Origin: Acephala macrosclerotiorum
Lineage: Eukaryota > Ascomycota > Leotiomycetes > Helotiales > Mollisiaceae
Direction of reading: 5' to 3'
Assembly (NCBI GenBank): GCA_014904845.1
Contig: MU119512.1
Span: 1 to 59,327, forward strand
DNA length: 59,327 nucleotides
This document shows positions 23,324 through 33,862 of the stretch, one piece after another. The notes below the pieces were generated by a model. It had not been told where the DNA came from. It saw only the letters and a program-made list of their open reading frames with translations, and searched no databases. The first letter of the stretch is position 1. Each line of letters opens with the position of its first letter. The translations under genes were made by a program, and so were the position numbers.

Positions 23324-23574
23324 TACGAAGGCGCGGTTTTAAAGTAATGAGCCATGCACGTGATCTATGCACTTTATTAAAACACTAAAAATAATGTATT
23401 TAAGTATTATATTAATCATATAATTATTTAATAACTGTTTATAATTATCCATGAAATACGAAGGTATAGTTTTAAAGTAATAAGCTTAGTCTAAGTATTT
23501 TTACTGCAAAATTCTTGATTTTGGGTGAGGAAAGCTCGGACCATGGCTCATTACTTTAAAACCGCGCCTTCGTA
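23324..23574. mobile_element. Inverted-repeat element with 33-bp perfect ends and an internal third copy
   Basis: The 33 bases at 23324-23356 recur exactly in inverted orientation at 23542-23574; the end motif is TACGAAGGCGCGGTTTTAAA. A diverged direct copy of the left arm starts at 23457 (TACGAAGGTATAGTTTTAAA). The outermost TA of each arm could be a target duplication, making the true end CGAAGGCGCGG. The interior is A+T-rich with no frame. It is probably a miniature transposable element or a nested pair. The superfamily is uncertain. Confidence 0.65.
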
Positions 23575-24241
23575 TACATAATCAATCATACCTTAGTGAA
23601 ACAAAAAATCAAAACTACGATCAATAATGCTCGACTGAGTAATAGTCAATGCCATTGGTCAATTTGGTTTCCTGATACTCGAGCGAATCTCGTCGTTGGA
23701 CAGGTTTCGAAATGCCGCGAGATGGGAAACGTTTGCCGAAGAACGTCATGATCTCTGTAGTGCTTCGCTCCTCCACCGAGAAAACGCAATGGGATCCACA
23801 TACCGTTGTTCCAGTCCCGACGAAGGGGAGGATGAAGGGCGTAGAGTACGCTTTCCTAGTTCTCAAGATCCATAATGCCAGAAAGTAGAACAGCTGCTGG
23901 CAAAGCAACTCTGCTCAACCAGCCAGCTGGATATGATGGGGATACATGTGGATGTGACATGAGTTTAGTTTTCGAAAGGTTCTCGACCTCGAGTAGACAC
24001 TAGACCTTCACAGGTCTTCGTCAGAAACCAGAGATATTTAACGGCGTGGAGGTGTTGAATATTTTGGTCAACAACGATCGAGACGGGAAAGTCGGAGAAA
24101 GGACGCAGACGGAGTGAATGAAGGGAGAGGTCAATTGGCTCGCTTAATAGCGTCAAGCTTACTACAAATACCCCCGCGAAGCTATCACAGCACCTTCGCG
24201 TTTCGTTTCAAGTTTCTCTCGGCTCTCATCTCTCACTCTAA
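23575..24241. other. Intergenic, no supported gene
   Basis: This contains the 3' flank of the hydrolase gene on the minus strand. Short open frames occur but lack codon-like composition or recognisable motifs. Confidence 0.4.
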
Positions 24242-25132
24242 CTATTGACCCAAGAAGAACTCCTTGATATTCTCAACCACCACATCTGGCTTCTCCTCAG
24301 GGATGTAATGGCCGCAGTCCACTGCGTTCCCACTCACTTCTCCATCCGAGACATTCCTCCATTCTGCAAGTGCATCGAAGCACTTTTCAATCACACCTTT
24401 CTTCCCCCACAGCACTCTCAATGCGCATTTGACCTTTCTTCCTGCTGCAATGTCCTTCCTTGCTTCATCCAAGTCCACGCTGGCACTGGCACGATAGTCC
24501 TCGCACATCGAATGAACGGCGGCGGGATCTTCTAATACCTTGACGTATTCCTCCCATGCATCTGGCTCGAATGTCTCTCTCGGCGCTCGATTACCTGTGA
24601 ACATCTCCAGGAACTTCCTTGGATTTGACGAGATCAATGTCTCCGGTAATGGATTTGGCTGGATGAAGAAGAACCAGTGGAAGTAGCTCTTCGCGAAGTC
24701 GAAATCAGTCTTGGTGTACATTGCCAGCGTGGGACAAATATCCAGAAAGATCGCTTTCCGCACCCGATTTGGATAGTTGACGCAAAGCTTATGAGCTACT
24801 CTCGCCCCTCGATCATGAGCACAGACGAAATAGGACTCGTGGCCATACATTCCCATTATTCGAGCGACGTCACGTGCCATACCACTCTTGGCGTAGTTCT
24901 GCACACCAGATGGTTTGCTGGAGCCACCATAGCCACGGAGGTCGAGGGCTATGATTGCGAAGTCATTCATGAGCTGTGAGGCTACTCGTTTCCAGATCTT
25001 ATGCGTTTGTGGGAAGCCGTGGAGGAGAAGGAGTGGTGGACCGACTCCACCTCGAACCCCGTGGATGTTGATCCTAGGGTCATTCTCGGTGGCGTATGTG
25101 AATTCTGTGAAGCCTTCCAACATTTTAGGCAT
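24242..25132 (-). CDS. Alpha/beta hydrolase, fluoroacetate (haloacetate) dehalogenase-like
   Basis: One uninterrupted exon of 296 residues from ATG 25132. The oxyanion-hole motif is LLHGFPQTH, followed by ALDLRGYGGSS. The nucleophile elbow is AHDRGARVAH, with Asp107 in place of the usual Ser. Asp131 (FLDICPT) and His275 (DCGHYIPEE) would complete the triad. Residues matching the halide and carboxylate sites of bacterial fluoroacetate dehalogenase are also present with nearly identical spacing: Arg108, Arg111, His152, Trp153 and Tyr213. This family hydrolyses short 2-haloacids to 2-hydroxyacids. No signal peptide is seen, so it is likely cytosolic. Epoxide hydrolase is the main alternative, but the paired epoxide-activating tyrosines are not clear. 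It is divergent from the tartrate/malate dehydrogenase gene. Confidence 0.85.
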   Translation of the reverse strand: MPKMLEGFTEFTYATENDPRINIHGVRGGVGPPLLLLHGFPQTHKIWKRVASQLMNDFAIIALDLRGYGGSSKPSGVQNYAKSGMARDVARIMGMYGHESYFVCAHDRGARVAHKLCVNYPNRVRKAIFLDICPTLAMYTKTDFDFAKSYFHWFFFIQPNPLPETLISSNPRKFLEMFTGNRAPRETFEPDAWEEYVKVLEDPAAVHSMCEDYRASASVDLDEARKDIAAGRKVKCALRVLWGKKGVIEKCFDALAEWRNVSDGEVSGNAVDCGHYIPEEKPDVVVENIKEFFLGQ

Positions 25133-25442
25133 TTTGACTTACCGAAATGTTGTTTGAGGGTTTTCTAGATTTATATCTTCTTTATGGGAGATGCTCGGAA
25201 TTCTCGGGTCCCTAGTACGCCGCCGGCCGACCTTCAGGGGTTGCTTACTGTGGATGCGGGGTACTTTTCTCCGTAGTGGGAGTGGTCTTCTCCGATCTTT
25301 GAAGACCATGAAGTCCATATGCGACCTCACTCGTTATTTACAAAAAGCTCAAGTGAGCCTGACTGCCTTCTCATCTGTTTTCAATCGTCTTTGTACTGTA
25401 CATATTTGACGTCATCGTATATAATTTTGATACTTTACAACC
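25133..25442. promoter_or_regulatory. Divergent promoter, dehalogenase-like hydrolase and dehydrogenase
   Basis: 310 bp separates two start codons that point outward. Both products act on small organic acids, so a common regulator is conceivable, but no specific site is visible. Confidence 0.5.
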
Positions 25443-27005
25443 ATGTCTTTCACCTCATTTGAAAAAGCTCTAGTTGTGGCGCCACCGATTAACAAGACTC
25501 ACAACTATCGCATTGCCTCTATTCCAGCCGATGGCATCGGACCAGAAGTTGTCAGTGCGGCGATTGAGGTTGTGGAGAAGCTTGCTCAGACTATGAAAAC
25601 GTTCAAGATCGAGTTTACCCACATTCCTTGGGGTACAGACTACTACAAGAAGCACGGCCGATATGTTGATGAAAATGTCCTTGATGTACTTAGAGGTTAT
25701 GATGCGTCTCTCTTCGGGTCGGTAGGAGCTCCGGGTAAGTAAAGCGCCGAGATCATATAGCATATGCTCACGAGACTAGATGTTCCTGATCACATCTCAC
25801 TCTGGGGTCTTCTTCTGGCTATTCGAGGCCCTCTTCAGCTCTACGCCAATGTCCGACCAGTTCGCACATTTCCTGGTACACAGTCTCCACTACGATCCGC
25901 CAAAGCTTCAGATATTGACTGGCTCCTCGTTCGCGAGAACTCAGAAGGAGAGGCAAGTCTCATCCATCTTAGTCCCAAACATAACTCTCTAACATCCGCC
26001 AGTATGCTGGTCACGGAGGACGTTCTCATGTCGGGCAGCCTTGGGAGACAGCTACTGAAGTAGCAATCTTCACCCGGATCGGGATTGAGCGCATCATGCG
26101 CTTCGCATTTACCGCCGCTGCCTCCCGCCCACGCAAGCTCCTGACTGTGGTCACGAAGTCTAACAGTCTTAGACATGGCCTAGTTCGTAAGTTTTCACCT
26201 TTACCTCTTCCTCCTCTCATTCTTTTATACACTTCCACCAATTTTCAGTCCCCCCCTTACTCACTTTCGTACCCATGCCACAACCCACTAACTCTCTTAC
26301 ACAGTCTGGGACGAAATCGCCCTCTCAGTCTCAAAAGAGTTCCCCTCTGTCAAATGGGACAAAATGCTTGTCGACGCTATGACGATCCGGTACGCTGACT
26401 CCTCCTGAGCCACGCTCCTCCTTTGGCTCATTGCACGAGTTCTGCTCGCTGCGAGCCCTTCAGAAGCATGCACTCAACTCCCCATATTTCCAGGACAAGA
26501 ATACTGACCCAAAAATCCCGCACGCAGGATGGTCCAAAACCCTTCCTCTCTCGACGTTATAGTAGGCACAAACCTCCACATGGACATCCTGTCCGATCTC
26601 GCCGCCGCCCTAGCTGGCAGTATTGGTGTTGCTCCTAGTAGTAATTTAGACCCTACGAGGAAGAATCCGAGTTTGTTTGAGCCGGTGCATGGGAGTGCTT
26701 TTGATATTACGGGGAAGGGGGTTGCGAATCCTGTAGCGACTTTTTGGAGTGCCGCGGAGATGTTGGGGTGAGTTCCGTTTTACTCTGTTTTCGTTTGAAA
26801 GTTGGGGTTGTGAGGGGTAAGGTTGAAGAGTGAGGCTAATGGTTGCAGGTGGTTGGGAGAGGAGGATGCGAAGGAGTTGTTGATGAAGGCTGTGGAGGGT
26901 GTTTGTGAGGCTGGCATTTTGACCAAAGATCTTGGAGGGACGGCTATGACGAAGGATGTTACGAAGGCGGTCTGTGATGAGATTGAGAAGCTGGCTGGGA
27001 GGTGA
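25443..27005 (+). CDS. Tartrate/D-malate dehydrogenase (isopropylmalate dehydrogenase family)
   Basis: Six exons (25443-25734, 25780-25952, 26003-26186, 26305-26389, 26528-26767, 26849-27005) give 376 residues. Family motifs in order: RIASIPADGIGPEVVSAAIE at the N-terminus, LFGSVGAPDVPDHISLWG, the substrate-binding arginines in ANVRPVRTFPG, VRENSEGEYAGHGG, the catalytic Lys in VVTKSNSLRHG, metal-binding VGTNLHMDILSDLAAA, and the cofactor loop EPVHGSAFDITGKGVANPVA. The DVPDHISLWG segment is typical of tartrate/D-malate dehydrogenases, as opposed to LeuB. It would oxidise and decarboxylate tartrate or D-malate with NAD. Intron 2 (25953-26002) begins GCAAGT, a GC-AG intron; the phases on both sides require it. 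Confidence 0.93.
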
Positions 27006-27352
27006 TGCGTGTCTTGTAGGGTGATGTAAGTGTCGTTTTACCATTGTTGAGAACTGGAAGACTTTTGCGTAGAGCACAGAACATTGCGATGGTTTCAGGA
27101 GCATCTGGAATTCTCCCTCCGATTTACTTGACAATTTAGCGCCTCCAGATGTCTCGCTTGCCTTTTCTGCCTCCCCTTCGTGGTCGCTCCTTCAAGATTT
27201 GAAGGGTCACGTGGAAACGCGTTCCTTCCCCTCCTGCTTTGGACAGCCTAATGTGCCTCCACCTCGCATCTCGATTTCCTCTCAACCTCGACCCTTCCTC
27301 TCCTCTCAACTTCCAACCTCAACCACATCAAAGCCCACGTCCAAACCTCACC
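27006..27352. other. Intergenic with promoter of the MYND gene
   Basis: A TCACGTGG site lies at 27207-27214, about 140 bp before the MYND gene start. Downstream sequence is pyrimidine-rich, as often seen before fungal start codons. No other gene is seen. Confidence 0.45.
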
Positions 27353-28828
27353 ATGCCAAAAGACCTCGACCTCGACCTCGATGCAATTGCCGATGCTGTT
27401 GGCGCGCACGAGGGACTCAAGGAACTTGTCCTCACCTTCAACAACATCCCCCGCTCGTACATGATCTCTGATGGCCGCCACGCGAACCATTGGCACTTTG
27501 CCGTTCGGAAAATTGCAGCAGGAGAAGTGCTTCATATCGTCAATCCCGACAGCCGTACTACCCATACGGAAGGGCCTGTTGATGTCTTTTCGATGGATCC
27601 TCTGGATAAGCGAGCTGCGGCCGTGTTTGCTCTATTATTGAGGGCTTTCGTTGATTCTATCTGTAATACTTTTACTCCTCCTACTGCGCCTTGGAGTTGG
27701 GGTACTCAAGATGAGGTAAGTCACCTTCAGTTCTCCCGTAACTCGTCATTCTTGGAGTTTCGTCCATTTCAGCAGGCCTGAAAGATTCACTTGGCTTTCG
27801 GGAATACACTCTAATACGAGGTTCTTGGTACAGGGCCTTGCAAAAGCCGTTGGAACCTACATGGCAGCTGCCAATGTTCGAAAGGGACTCTGCAGAATCA
27901 GTTTCGGAGACGAGGGAGACATCAAGACCGAGCACGAGATCTGGGTTGGAGAGATGGAGAGATTAAAGCTTGTTGCCAAGATCGGCTGCAAGAAGTGCAA
28001 GCAGCTTCCACAGAGCGGCCAGACATTCAATCGCTGTAGTGGCTGTAAGGAGGTTCAATACTGCTCAAAGGATTGTCAACGTGCCGATTGGAAGGAACAC
28101 AAGAAGTTCTGCCAGGTTTTGCGTATCGCTGCCTCTGGAACGTGGACCGGTATCGCCAGCACGGAAGCCGCACTTGATGGACACACTTACCATATTCGAA
28201 ATTGGGCAAAGTCGGCCCAGGCGCAAGCACTGTCGAAAAAGATAGGACTGAAGCTTCCTGCAAGTTATTCACGGTAGGCCACAACTCGTTGAGTGCGGTC
28301 GTCACGATGTGCTAATGTCCTCTGAGTCAGATAATTCGACGCCTAGTCATCACAGGAAACGACACTGAAGCTAATCTCATCGAATTCTTTGGGCTCAATG
28401 CGGTGGATGAGGAACACTTGGATGATATGCGTGAGGAAGAGCGTCTCGAGGCCTTGTTGAAACCCAAGAAGGGCTCCTTCTACTACGCCATGTCTACCAG
28501 TCATGATTACGACGTCGGCTGTCCTCAGGGTGCTTTGACACCCAGAAAAGCCTCAGAGGCAGAGAAGAGACAACTTGACATTATCAAGGGCTTGCAAGAA
28601 ACAATCCGACGACACATGGGTTCACGCCTGCATCGTATTAACAGCGATAACATGGAGGATATTTTAAGATCCACCTACGGCCCCGACCACTGGCAGTGTG
28701 GCATACGCTATTACATCCACGCTCTCAACTCGATGGACATGGGTTACCCAGAGGGCTACAATCCTTGCGACTACCGCAAGGATGAGCGCACACTGCGACA
28801 CTGGAGCGGAGGTGATTGTGATGATTGA
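27353..28828 (+). CDS. MYND-type zinc-finger protein
   Basis: Three exons (27353-27715, 27834-28259, 28331-28828) give about 428 residues. I chose ATG 27353 (MPKDLDLDLDAI) because the longer frame upstream is Pro/Ser-rich with UTR-like composition. The MYND finger spans about residues 173-214 with Cys at 173, 176, 189, 192, 198, 202, His at 210 and Cys at 214 (CKEVQYCSKDCQRADWKEHK). Flanking regions have no recognisable SET domain. The C-terminal third is charged and ends in an acidic GGDCDD. MYND fingers mediate protein-protein contacts, often in chromatin or signalling complexes. The last intron fits only with a GC donor (GCAAGT at 28260); the nearby GT donor at 28274 would place a stop at the start of the last exon. 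Confidence 0.85.
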
Positions 28829-29558
28829 AGCACCAACGGTACCCATAGACCGGACATGTACAAAGAGCAGTTGCCGAGCGATCATAGGAGGGACATTTGC
28901 AGAAGCTGTATCTTGGAAGGTTTCGGGATTGCACTGGTATCGCCTTCTCGGTCGAAACAAGGAGTATGTTTGCAAAACGATATCGTGGCGTGCAGAAATG
29001 GCTGATAGAATAATGGCAAGAAGGTAGCTGGAGATGAATGAATACGACTCACACTTTGCACCTAGAGACTCAATACGGTCCCTCATCATCCCTTGGTAAC
29101 GGAGGTCAAGCTTTTCTTTCCTTCCCATTCAAATTACTAAAATACTAGATACCTTGTTTCCTTACTAAATCTCGCCCATCCCAAGCTCTTGATTTGTTCC
29201 CCCGTACAAACAACAAAATATTACCCCGCAATTCCAGCCCCCAAACTCTTCCCCTCCTAGCAGAATAAAAATACATACGTAGTAATCAGAAAAGGTACCA
29301 AACAACCCCACCAAGCATCCACAGCGAGATGCTTCCTGCTCCAGCAAAGAATAGTACTTCCTCAAAATTATTGAAATCGTGAAGAGCAACACTCCCACCA
29401 GGAGACTACTACAAGCTCCATGCTTTGTGGACACTTATTCCCGAATCGGCAGCCTGCCCGACATTGCGGCCGTACTAGCACCCCCTGGTTTACGTACACT
29501 ATCACCGATTTGGATTTCGCATTCGCATAACGTTCGCCTATCAAGCACGTTTCCTGGT
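28829..29558. other. Intergenic, no supported gene
   Basis: This contains the 3' flank of the MYND gene and the downstream side of the doubtful minus-strand frame at 29559-29994. No motif-bearing frame is seen. Confidence 0.35.
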
Positions 29559-29994
29559 TTATGATGGGGTTTGAGGCGAATGTAAGAATGTAGAGAGATG
29601 ATCTGATTGTGGGTGATAGATTAGATGCAAGAGGGCGATCCGGCCGTAAAATTTTGGAGATGTTGGGATGGGAATAAGCTTCTGCCCTGTTGTAGTGGGA
29701 CTTTCGGGCTGGTTTGGTAAGGAATTGGAAGTGCTGTTCCTGACTGCGGGATTGAGAGTCTTCGGGTCTTCGTTGTCTGCGCGAATGGCGAAGCTTGATC
29801 TTTCGATATGCTGGATTTGGTAATGCGAGAGAGCTGAGATGGGGATAGAGATGGTGGAGTTCGAGGCTGAGAATTGCAGGTTGAAGGTTTCGGGCTTCGG
29901 CCGATTCGCACGATGCTGGGGATCCGCATCTGCGTAATGGACGGGCAAATGTATTGCGAAAGGTGGAGGGGAGGGTGAGATATACAGATATCAT
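29559..29994 (-). CDS. Possible small mitochondrial-type protein gene, frame uncertain
   Basis: A minus-strand ATG at 29994 opens a leader rich in Arg, Thr and Ser (TFRNTFARPLRRCGSPA), like a mitochondrial targeting peptide. A second frame, offset by one base shift, gives a protein-like continuation (ADNEDPKTLNPAVRNSTSNS, LPNQPESPTTTG, PKFYGRIALLHLIYHPQSDH) ending at 29559. Joining the two needs either a frameshift or an unseen intron. It may be a small gene with one indel, or chance. It is divergent from the hydrolase at 30193. Confidence 0.3.
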
Positions 29995-30192
29995 GATGTG
30001 TGATGAGAATGGGGCTGATGTCAGGAGATGGTCCGGAGAGTGGTATGATTGAGCGCTCTCCTCGCTATGGAGCGAGTATCTCTAACAAGCAAGATACGAA
30101 CTCACTCAACCGACGCCCAACACCCAACTACATTCGCAACCAAATCCATCGCCAAACCTAACAAATTCTTTAGCCTCATCCTAGAAGTCAAG

Positions 30193-31386
30193 ATGTTTCC
30201 CCTCTCAACAGACGAATCCTTCCATTTCGAGTTGCTTCGCGCACTCGCATTAGCACGCTACCACGGCGCGGACGTCAACGAAATCCTCATCACAGCCTCA
30301 AAAATCACCCCCGGAGATTTCGAATCCTTCTACCGCGAATTCAACATTCTTGCTCTCCGCACCCTTTCTCGCGCCAATTCCATCAATTCCGCCAAACATC
30401 CTGTTTCAGCACGAGATGCTTATTTCGCTGCTTCCTCTTATTTCCGATGCGCGGATTTCTATCTGCATGGGGATAAATCTGATCCCAGGATCAATGAGTT
30501 GTGGGTGAAGCAGACTGAGGCGTTTGATAAAGCGATTGCGTTGTTGCCAGTTCCAGGGAAGAGGGTGGTATTAAAAGGCGAGGGATTCGATATCCCAGCT
30601 ATCTTCTACGGGGCAGGTGGTGAGGGAAAGAAACCAACCATTATCATGGGATCCGGATTCGACGGTGCGCAAGAGGAGGTTATGCACACATCTGGCTTTG
30701 CAGCTTTAGAAAGAGGTTGGAATGTGATTACCTACGAAGGACCCGGACAGCCTAGCGTCGTTCGGGATCAAGGATTGGGATTCATTTCTGAATGGGAGAA
30801 AGTCGTTACTCCTGTTGTGGATTATCTTGAGACGAGAAGGGATGTTGATATGGAAAAGGTGGGATTGATTGGTATTTCGATGGGTGGATATCTTTGTGTG
30901 CGAGCGGCGGCTTTTGAGCATAGGCTTGCGGGGGTGATGGCGATCGATGGGGTTTATTGTGTTGGAGATGCTTTTGAGAAGATTGCGGGGCCGTTGGCGA
31001 ATCCGGGGGAGGGGGTGGATGTTGATAAGTTGGCAATGGAGTGGTTGGATAATCCGAATGTTCCGTCGAAGGCGAGATGGGGGATTGGCCATGGACTTTG
31101 GGCTTTCCAGACGAATAGTGCGAAGGAGTACTTGGACAGGACGAAGTTGATGACGCTCGAGGGACTGACGGACAAGGTCCAGTGCCCTGTCTGGGTTGGT
31201 CTTGCGCAGGAAGATATCTTCTTTGGGGGCCAGCCGGAGAAGGTGAAGGAGGCGTTGGGGGAGAAGGCGACGCTGGCTACGTTGACGCAGGAGGATGCTG
31301 CTGGTGAGCATTGCCACGTCGGAGCTGCGGTTTTCATGAATCAGGTGGTGTTCGACTGGTTTGAAGATGCGACCGAGAAGAAGTGA
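30193..31386 (+). CDS. Alpha/beta hydrolase, FrsA / dihydroxypseudooxynicotine-hydrolase-like
   Basis: A single exon. I prefer ATG 30193 (MFPLSTDESFHFELLRALAL, 397 residues) because the family's helical N-terminal domain begins there. An in-frame ATG at 30067 would add 42 less conserved residues. Residues about 1-130 are the helical cap domain (SKITPGDFESFYREFNILAL, ARDAYFAASSYFRCADFYLH). The hydrolase core follows with IIMGSGFDGAQEEV, the glycine turn YEGPGQP, the nucleophile elbow GLIGISMGGY, and the likely catalytic His in AAGEHCHVGA. Such proteins cleave C-C or ester bonds in fungal secondary and aromatic metabolism; the substrate cannot be told. No signal peptide, so likely cytosolic. 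Neighbours do not form an evident biosynthetic cluster. Confidence 0.85.
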   Translation: MFPLSTDESFHFELLRALALARYHGADVNEILITASKITPGDFESFYREFNILALRTLSRANSINSAKHPVSARDAYFAASSYFRCADFYLHGDKSDPRINELWVKQTEAFDKAIALLPVPGKRVVLKGEGFDIPAIFYGAGGEGKKPTIIMGSGFDGAQEEVMHTSGFAALERGWNVITYEGPGQPSVVRDQGLGFISEWEKVVTPVVDYLETRRDVDMEKVGLIGISMGGYLCVRAAAFEHRLAGVMAIDGVYCVGDAFEKIAGPLANPGEGVDVDKLAMEWLDNPNVPSKARWGIGHGLWAFQTNSAKEYLDRTKLMTLEGLTDKVQCPVWVGLAQEDIFFGGQPEKVKEALGEKATLATLTQEDAAGEHCHVGAAVFMNQVVFDWFEDATEKK

Positions 31387-32034
31387 ATGGCTGAGAAGAT
31401 GTGAAGGATGGATACTTGGGCCCTCAAGGAATTGTGATCCTGTTTTTTGATGTGCGATACATAGAACAAAAATAAATGTTTCTCGACCCTGTGAAAAGTG
31501 CATTGTGCTCTTCAAACGTTGGTCGCCTAAAGTAGATTCTGAGAGCATTTGCAAAAGTCGACTTTCCAAATGAATGACACATCCTAGGCTTATTGGCCAC
31601 TGCCAGCAAGATGATCCCGACGTTGCATGGTCACTCTCGACATATTCTTGACGAGCAACGGTCCCCGTTGGCCTAGATCGGAACGCCGAGCTGGATGGAG
31701 ACACAAGGTGCAGTGCTAGTCTAGGCAAGGCCTTGAAATTGAACATAGTGGTCACTTAAGCAGTATTTGTTCGGCTAAGAAGAGAACAAAGTGAGAGGAC
31801 CAGTGATTCACATGTACGAGCATGACTGCTGCTGAGCACAAAATAGCCAGCCAGCGCACTGCGCTCTTGAAAAATTCAGCGAGAAAGCTCTTGTGAATCA
31901 CGAGGCAGGCCTTATCAAACTGTTGAATCTGTACCGATGGTGCCTCTTTTAGGACATCAAAGGATACAAACCATATATTCCAGTAACTAGGAACGAACGA
32001 ATAATCAACTTAGCAAAGGTCTATCAACGAAGAA
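31387..32034. other. Intergenic, no supported gene
   Basis: This contains the 3' end of the hydrolase gene and the promoter of the P-loop protein gene. Nothing else is visible. Confidence 0.4.
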
Positions 32035-32670
32035 ATGCAATTAGCCCAAGTAGAAGGTCAACTACAACCCTGTGTTATCCTCTTAAACGGCTTCCCAGGC
32101 GCTGGAAAGCTCACTATCGCAAAAGCACTGCAGCTCGCGCTGCCACCAGATGTGCCGAGCCGCCTTGTAGACAACCACGTTCTCATCGACCTTTCCGAAG
32201 CTATTGAGCCTGGACGGACAGAAGAGCACTACGCCCTTCGGAAGAAAGTCCGAGACGTGGCTTTCTCAGCTCTCAAAAGGTTGAAGGAGGACAATACGGT
32301 GATCATCATGACAACCTGCTTGTCTGAAACTCCAGTTGACATCGCCAGATACCATGAGCACGCAGATATTGCACGCGCCAGAGGAGTACCTCTATTCACT
32401 TTCAACCTCACTTGTGACAACAATACCAACGAGGCCAGATTGTGTAATGAAAGGCGAAAGGCCGGCAGAGAATCTGGCAGGATGAAGCTGGTGGACGTCG
32501 ATGTGCTAGCTAGGATCCGACAAGAGTATGTGTTATTGGACCCGAGAAGAACAGCGCATTCAGATCCCAAATTGTTTCACCTCGATTTGGACATTTCGGA
32601 TCTGAGTGCTGAGGAGGCGATGAAGAGGATTCGGGCGTTCATATATGACCCCAAAAAGCCTGGCCGATAA
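32035..32670 (+). CDS. P-loop kinase-like AAA-type ATPase domain protein
   Basis: A single exon of 211 residues. The Walker A segment is LLNGFPGAGKLTIAKAL (residues about 16-32). It has Leu where Ser/Thr usually follows Lys, then Thr, a variant seen in a family of small nucleotide/antibiotic-kinase-like proteins. A Walker B-like strand is NTVIIMTTCLSE. Arginine-rich segments (CNERRKAGRESGR) could form the lid that closes over ATP. The length and single domain suggest a cytosolic small-molecule or nucleoside kinase-like enzyme. The substrate is unknown. Confidence 0.8.
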   Translation: MQLAQVEGQLQPCVILLNGFPGAGKLTIAKALQLALPPDVPSRLVDNHVLIDLSEAIEPGRTEEHYALRKKVRDVAFSALKRLKEDNTVIIMTTCLSETPVDIARYHEHADIARARGVPLFTFNLTCDNNTNEARLCNERRKAGRESGRMKLVDVDVLARIRQEYVLLDPRRTAHSDPKLFHLDLDISDLSAEEAMKRIRAFIYDPKKPGR

Positions 32671-33862
32671 ATATTTCTAGCCTGAGAAATATCAACTGAA
32701 GCTAGACATTTCGGATCGAGTATTTGGGGAGGAGATAGAAACACGTCGTTTATGCGGGCTATTAAGCAAGAATGATCAGTTTCGCCTTTGCAACTTGTTC
32801 ACAAGACCCTGCATATCCCATCGACGTCTGCTGCCGCGCCTCCGTGTCGTCCATCAAGTAGGATAGCCTCGAAGCTCTCGGACAATTTGTGGAACCCTCA
32901 CTCAACGTGCCTCGCTGTGGACCCTCTCGATCGATGTGCCTGTGTCCATTTGTAGGGGTTTCGACATATGGTCTAGCACTGAGGCTTTAGTTTCGAAGGC
33001 ATATTGCCTCGTCGGTATGGATATGGTTGTGAATGTGATTTGGGTTAACTTGCAAGACGTCGTGAAGATTCGAGAGGCTGTGCCGTGTCATTGCGGAGAA
33101 AAATAACATCTGGAGAAGTTGGGTATCTCCTGGCAAGTGGAGAAGATAGCCGTCAACGCATAGAAGTTTTGTTGGAGTTGTTGGAGTTAAGCATTTTGAC
33201 GCCGCGGGTGCGTCTGAAGTCCTGGAGCAGGGGTTCGCTGGTGTTTCCAAACACGGCTAGCGCGACCAGACACCAAGCTCCCGGAACTGGTCCTTCCTCA
33301 CTTCTTCTTGATCTTCACCAGCTTCATCCTGTTTGATGTCCAATCAAGCCTTTTCGATTGGGTTAGACTTCTTCGTTTAGGTCCGAGGACGCTTTTGTAT
33401 CATGCTCTAAACAGCGACGAAGACGAAGATGCCTTCCAAGTGTCGTGTTGAGAGGCGTAAAGTGCAACGCTCTCATCCGCCAGAGTCGACAGATTTATCT
33501 CCTTCTTTCTGTACAATCTGCCACACTTCTTAACATCCTGTTCTTCCGTGAGGCGCCGTGCCTTCGTAATCCTCTTTAATTTGTTCAAGTTCCAAGTACA
33601 CATGGGACGATCAGCCCAGAAAGCACTGACCTTTCGTTTCAGATCTCGAACTGCTTCAGCATCCTTCCATCTGATCCGATCCCAAGCCTGAATCGTACGA
33701 GGAACCTTATTTGCTGTGTCCCACCTTTTTTGAGGCTCGCGATGTTACTATTACCCGTGCCCTCTTCATCCTTGTTTGATAACCCGTCGAAGCTGTCATA
33801 TTTTGCTGCATGTCTGCCTTCCTCAATTCCTTAACCACAATTCTTTCTCTACACGATTTACA
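32671..33862. other. Intergenic with a doubtful minus-strand coding patch
   Basis: A minus-strand frame stays open from about 33721 to 33400 and reads protein-like (VPRTIQAWDRIRWKDAEAVR, DLKRKVSAFWADRP, KLKRITKARRLTEEQDVKKC). I found no start or partner exon, so it may be a gene remnant. The rest shows no gene. The promoter of the large protein at 33863 must lie at the right end. Confidence 0.3.

Noticed and set aside
30706..31755. A 349-codon minus-strand frame
   Set aside because: It lies mostly antisense to the alpha/beta hydrolase exon, whose motifs are clear, and has no recognisable motif of its own. It is a shadow of codon bias.
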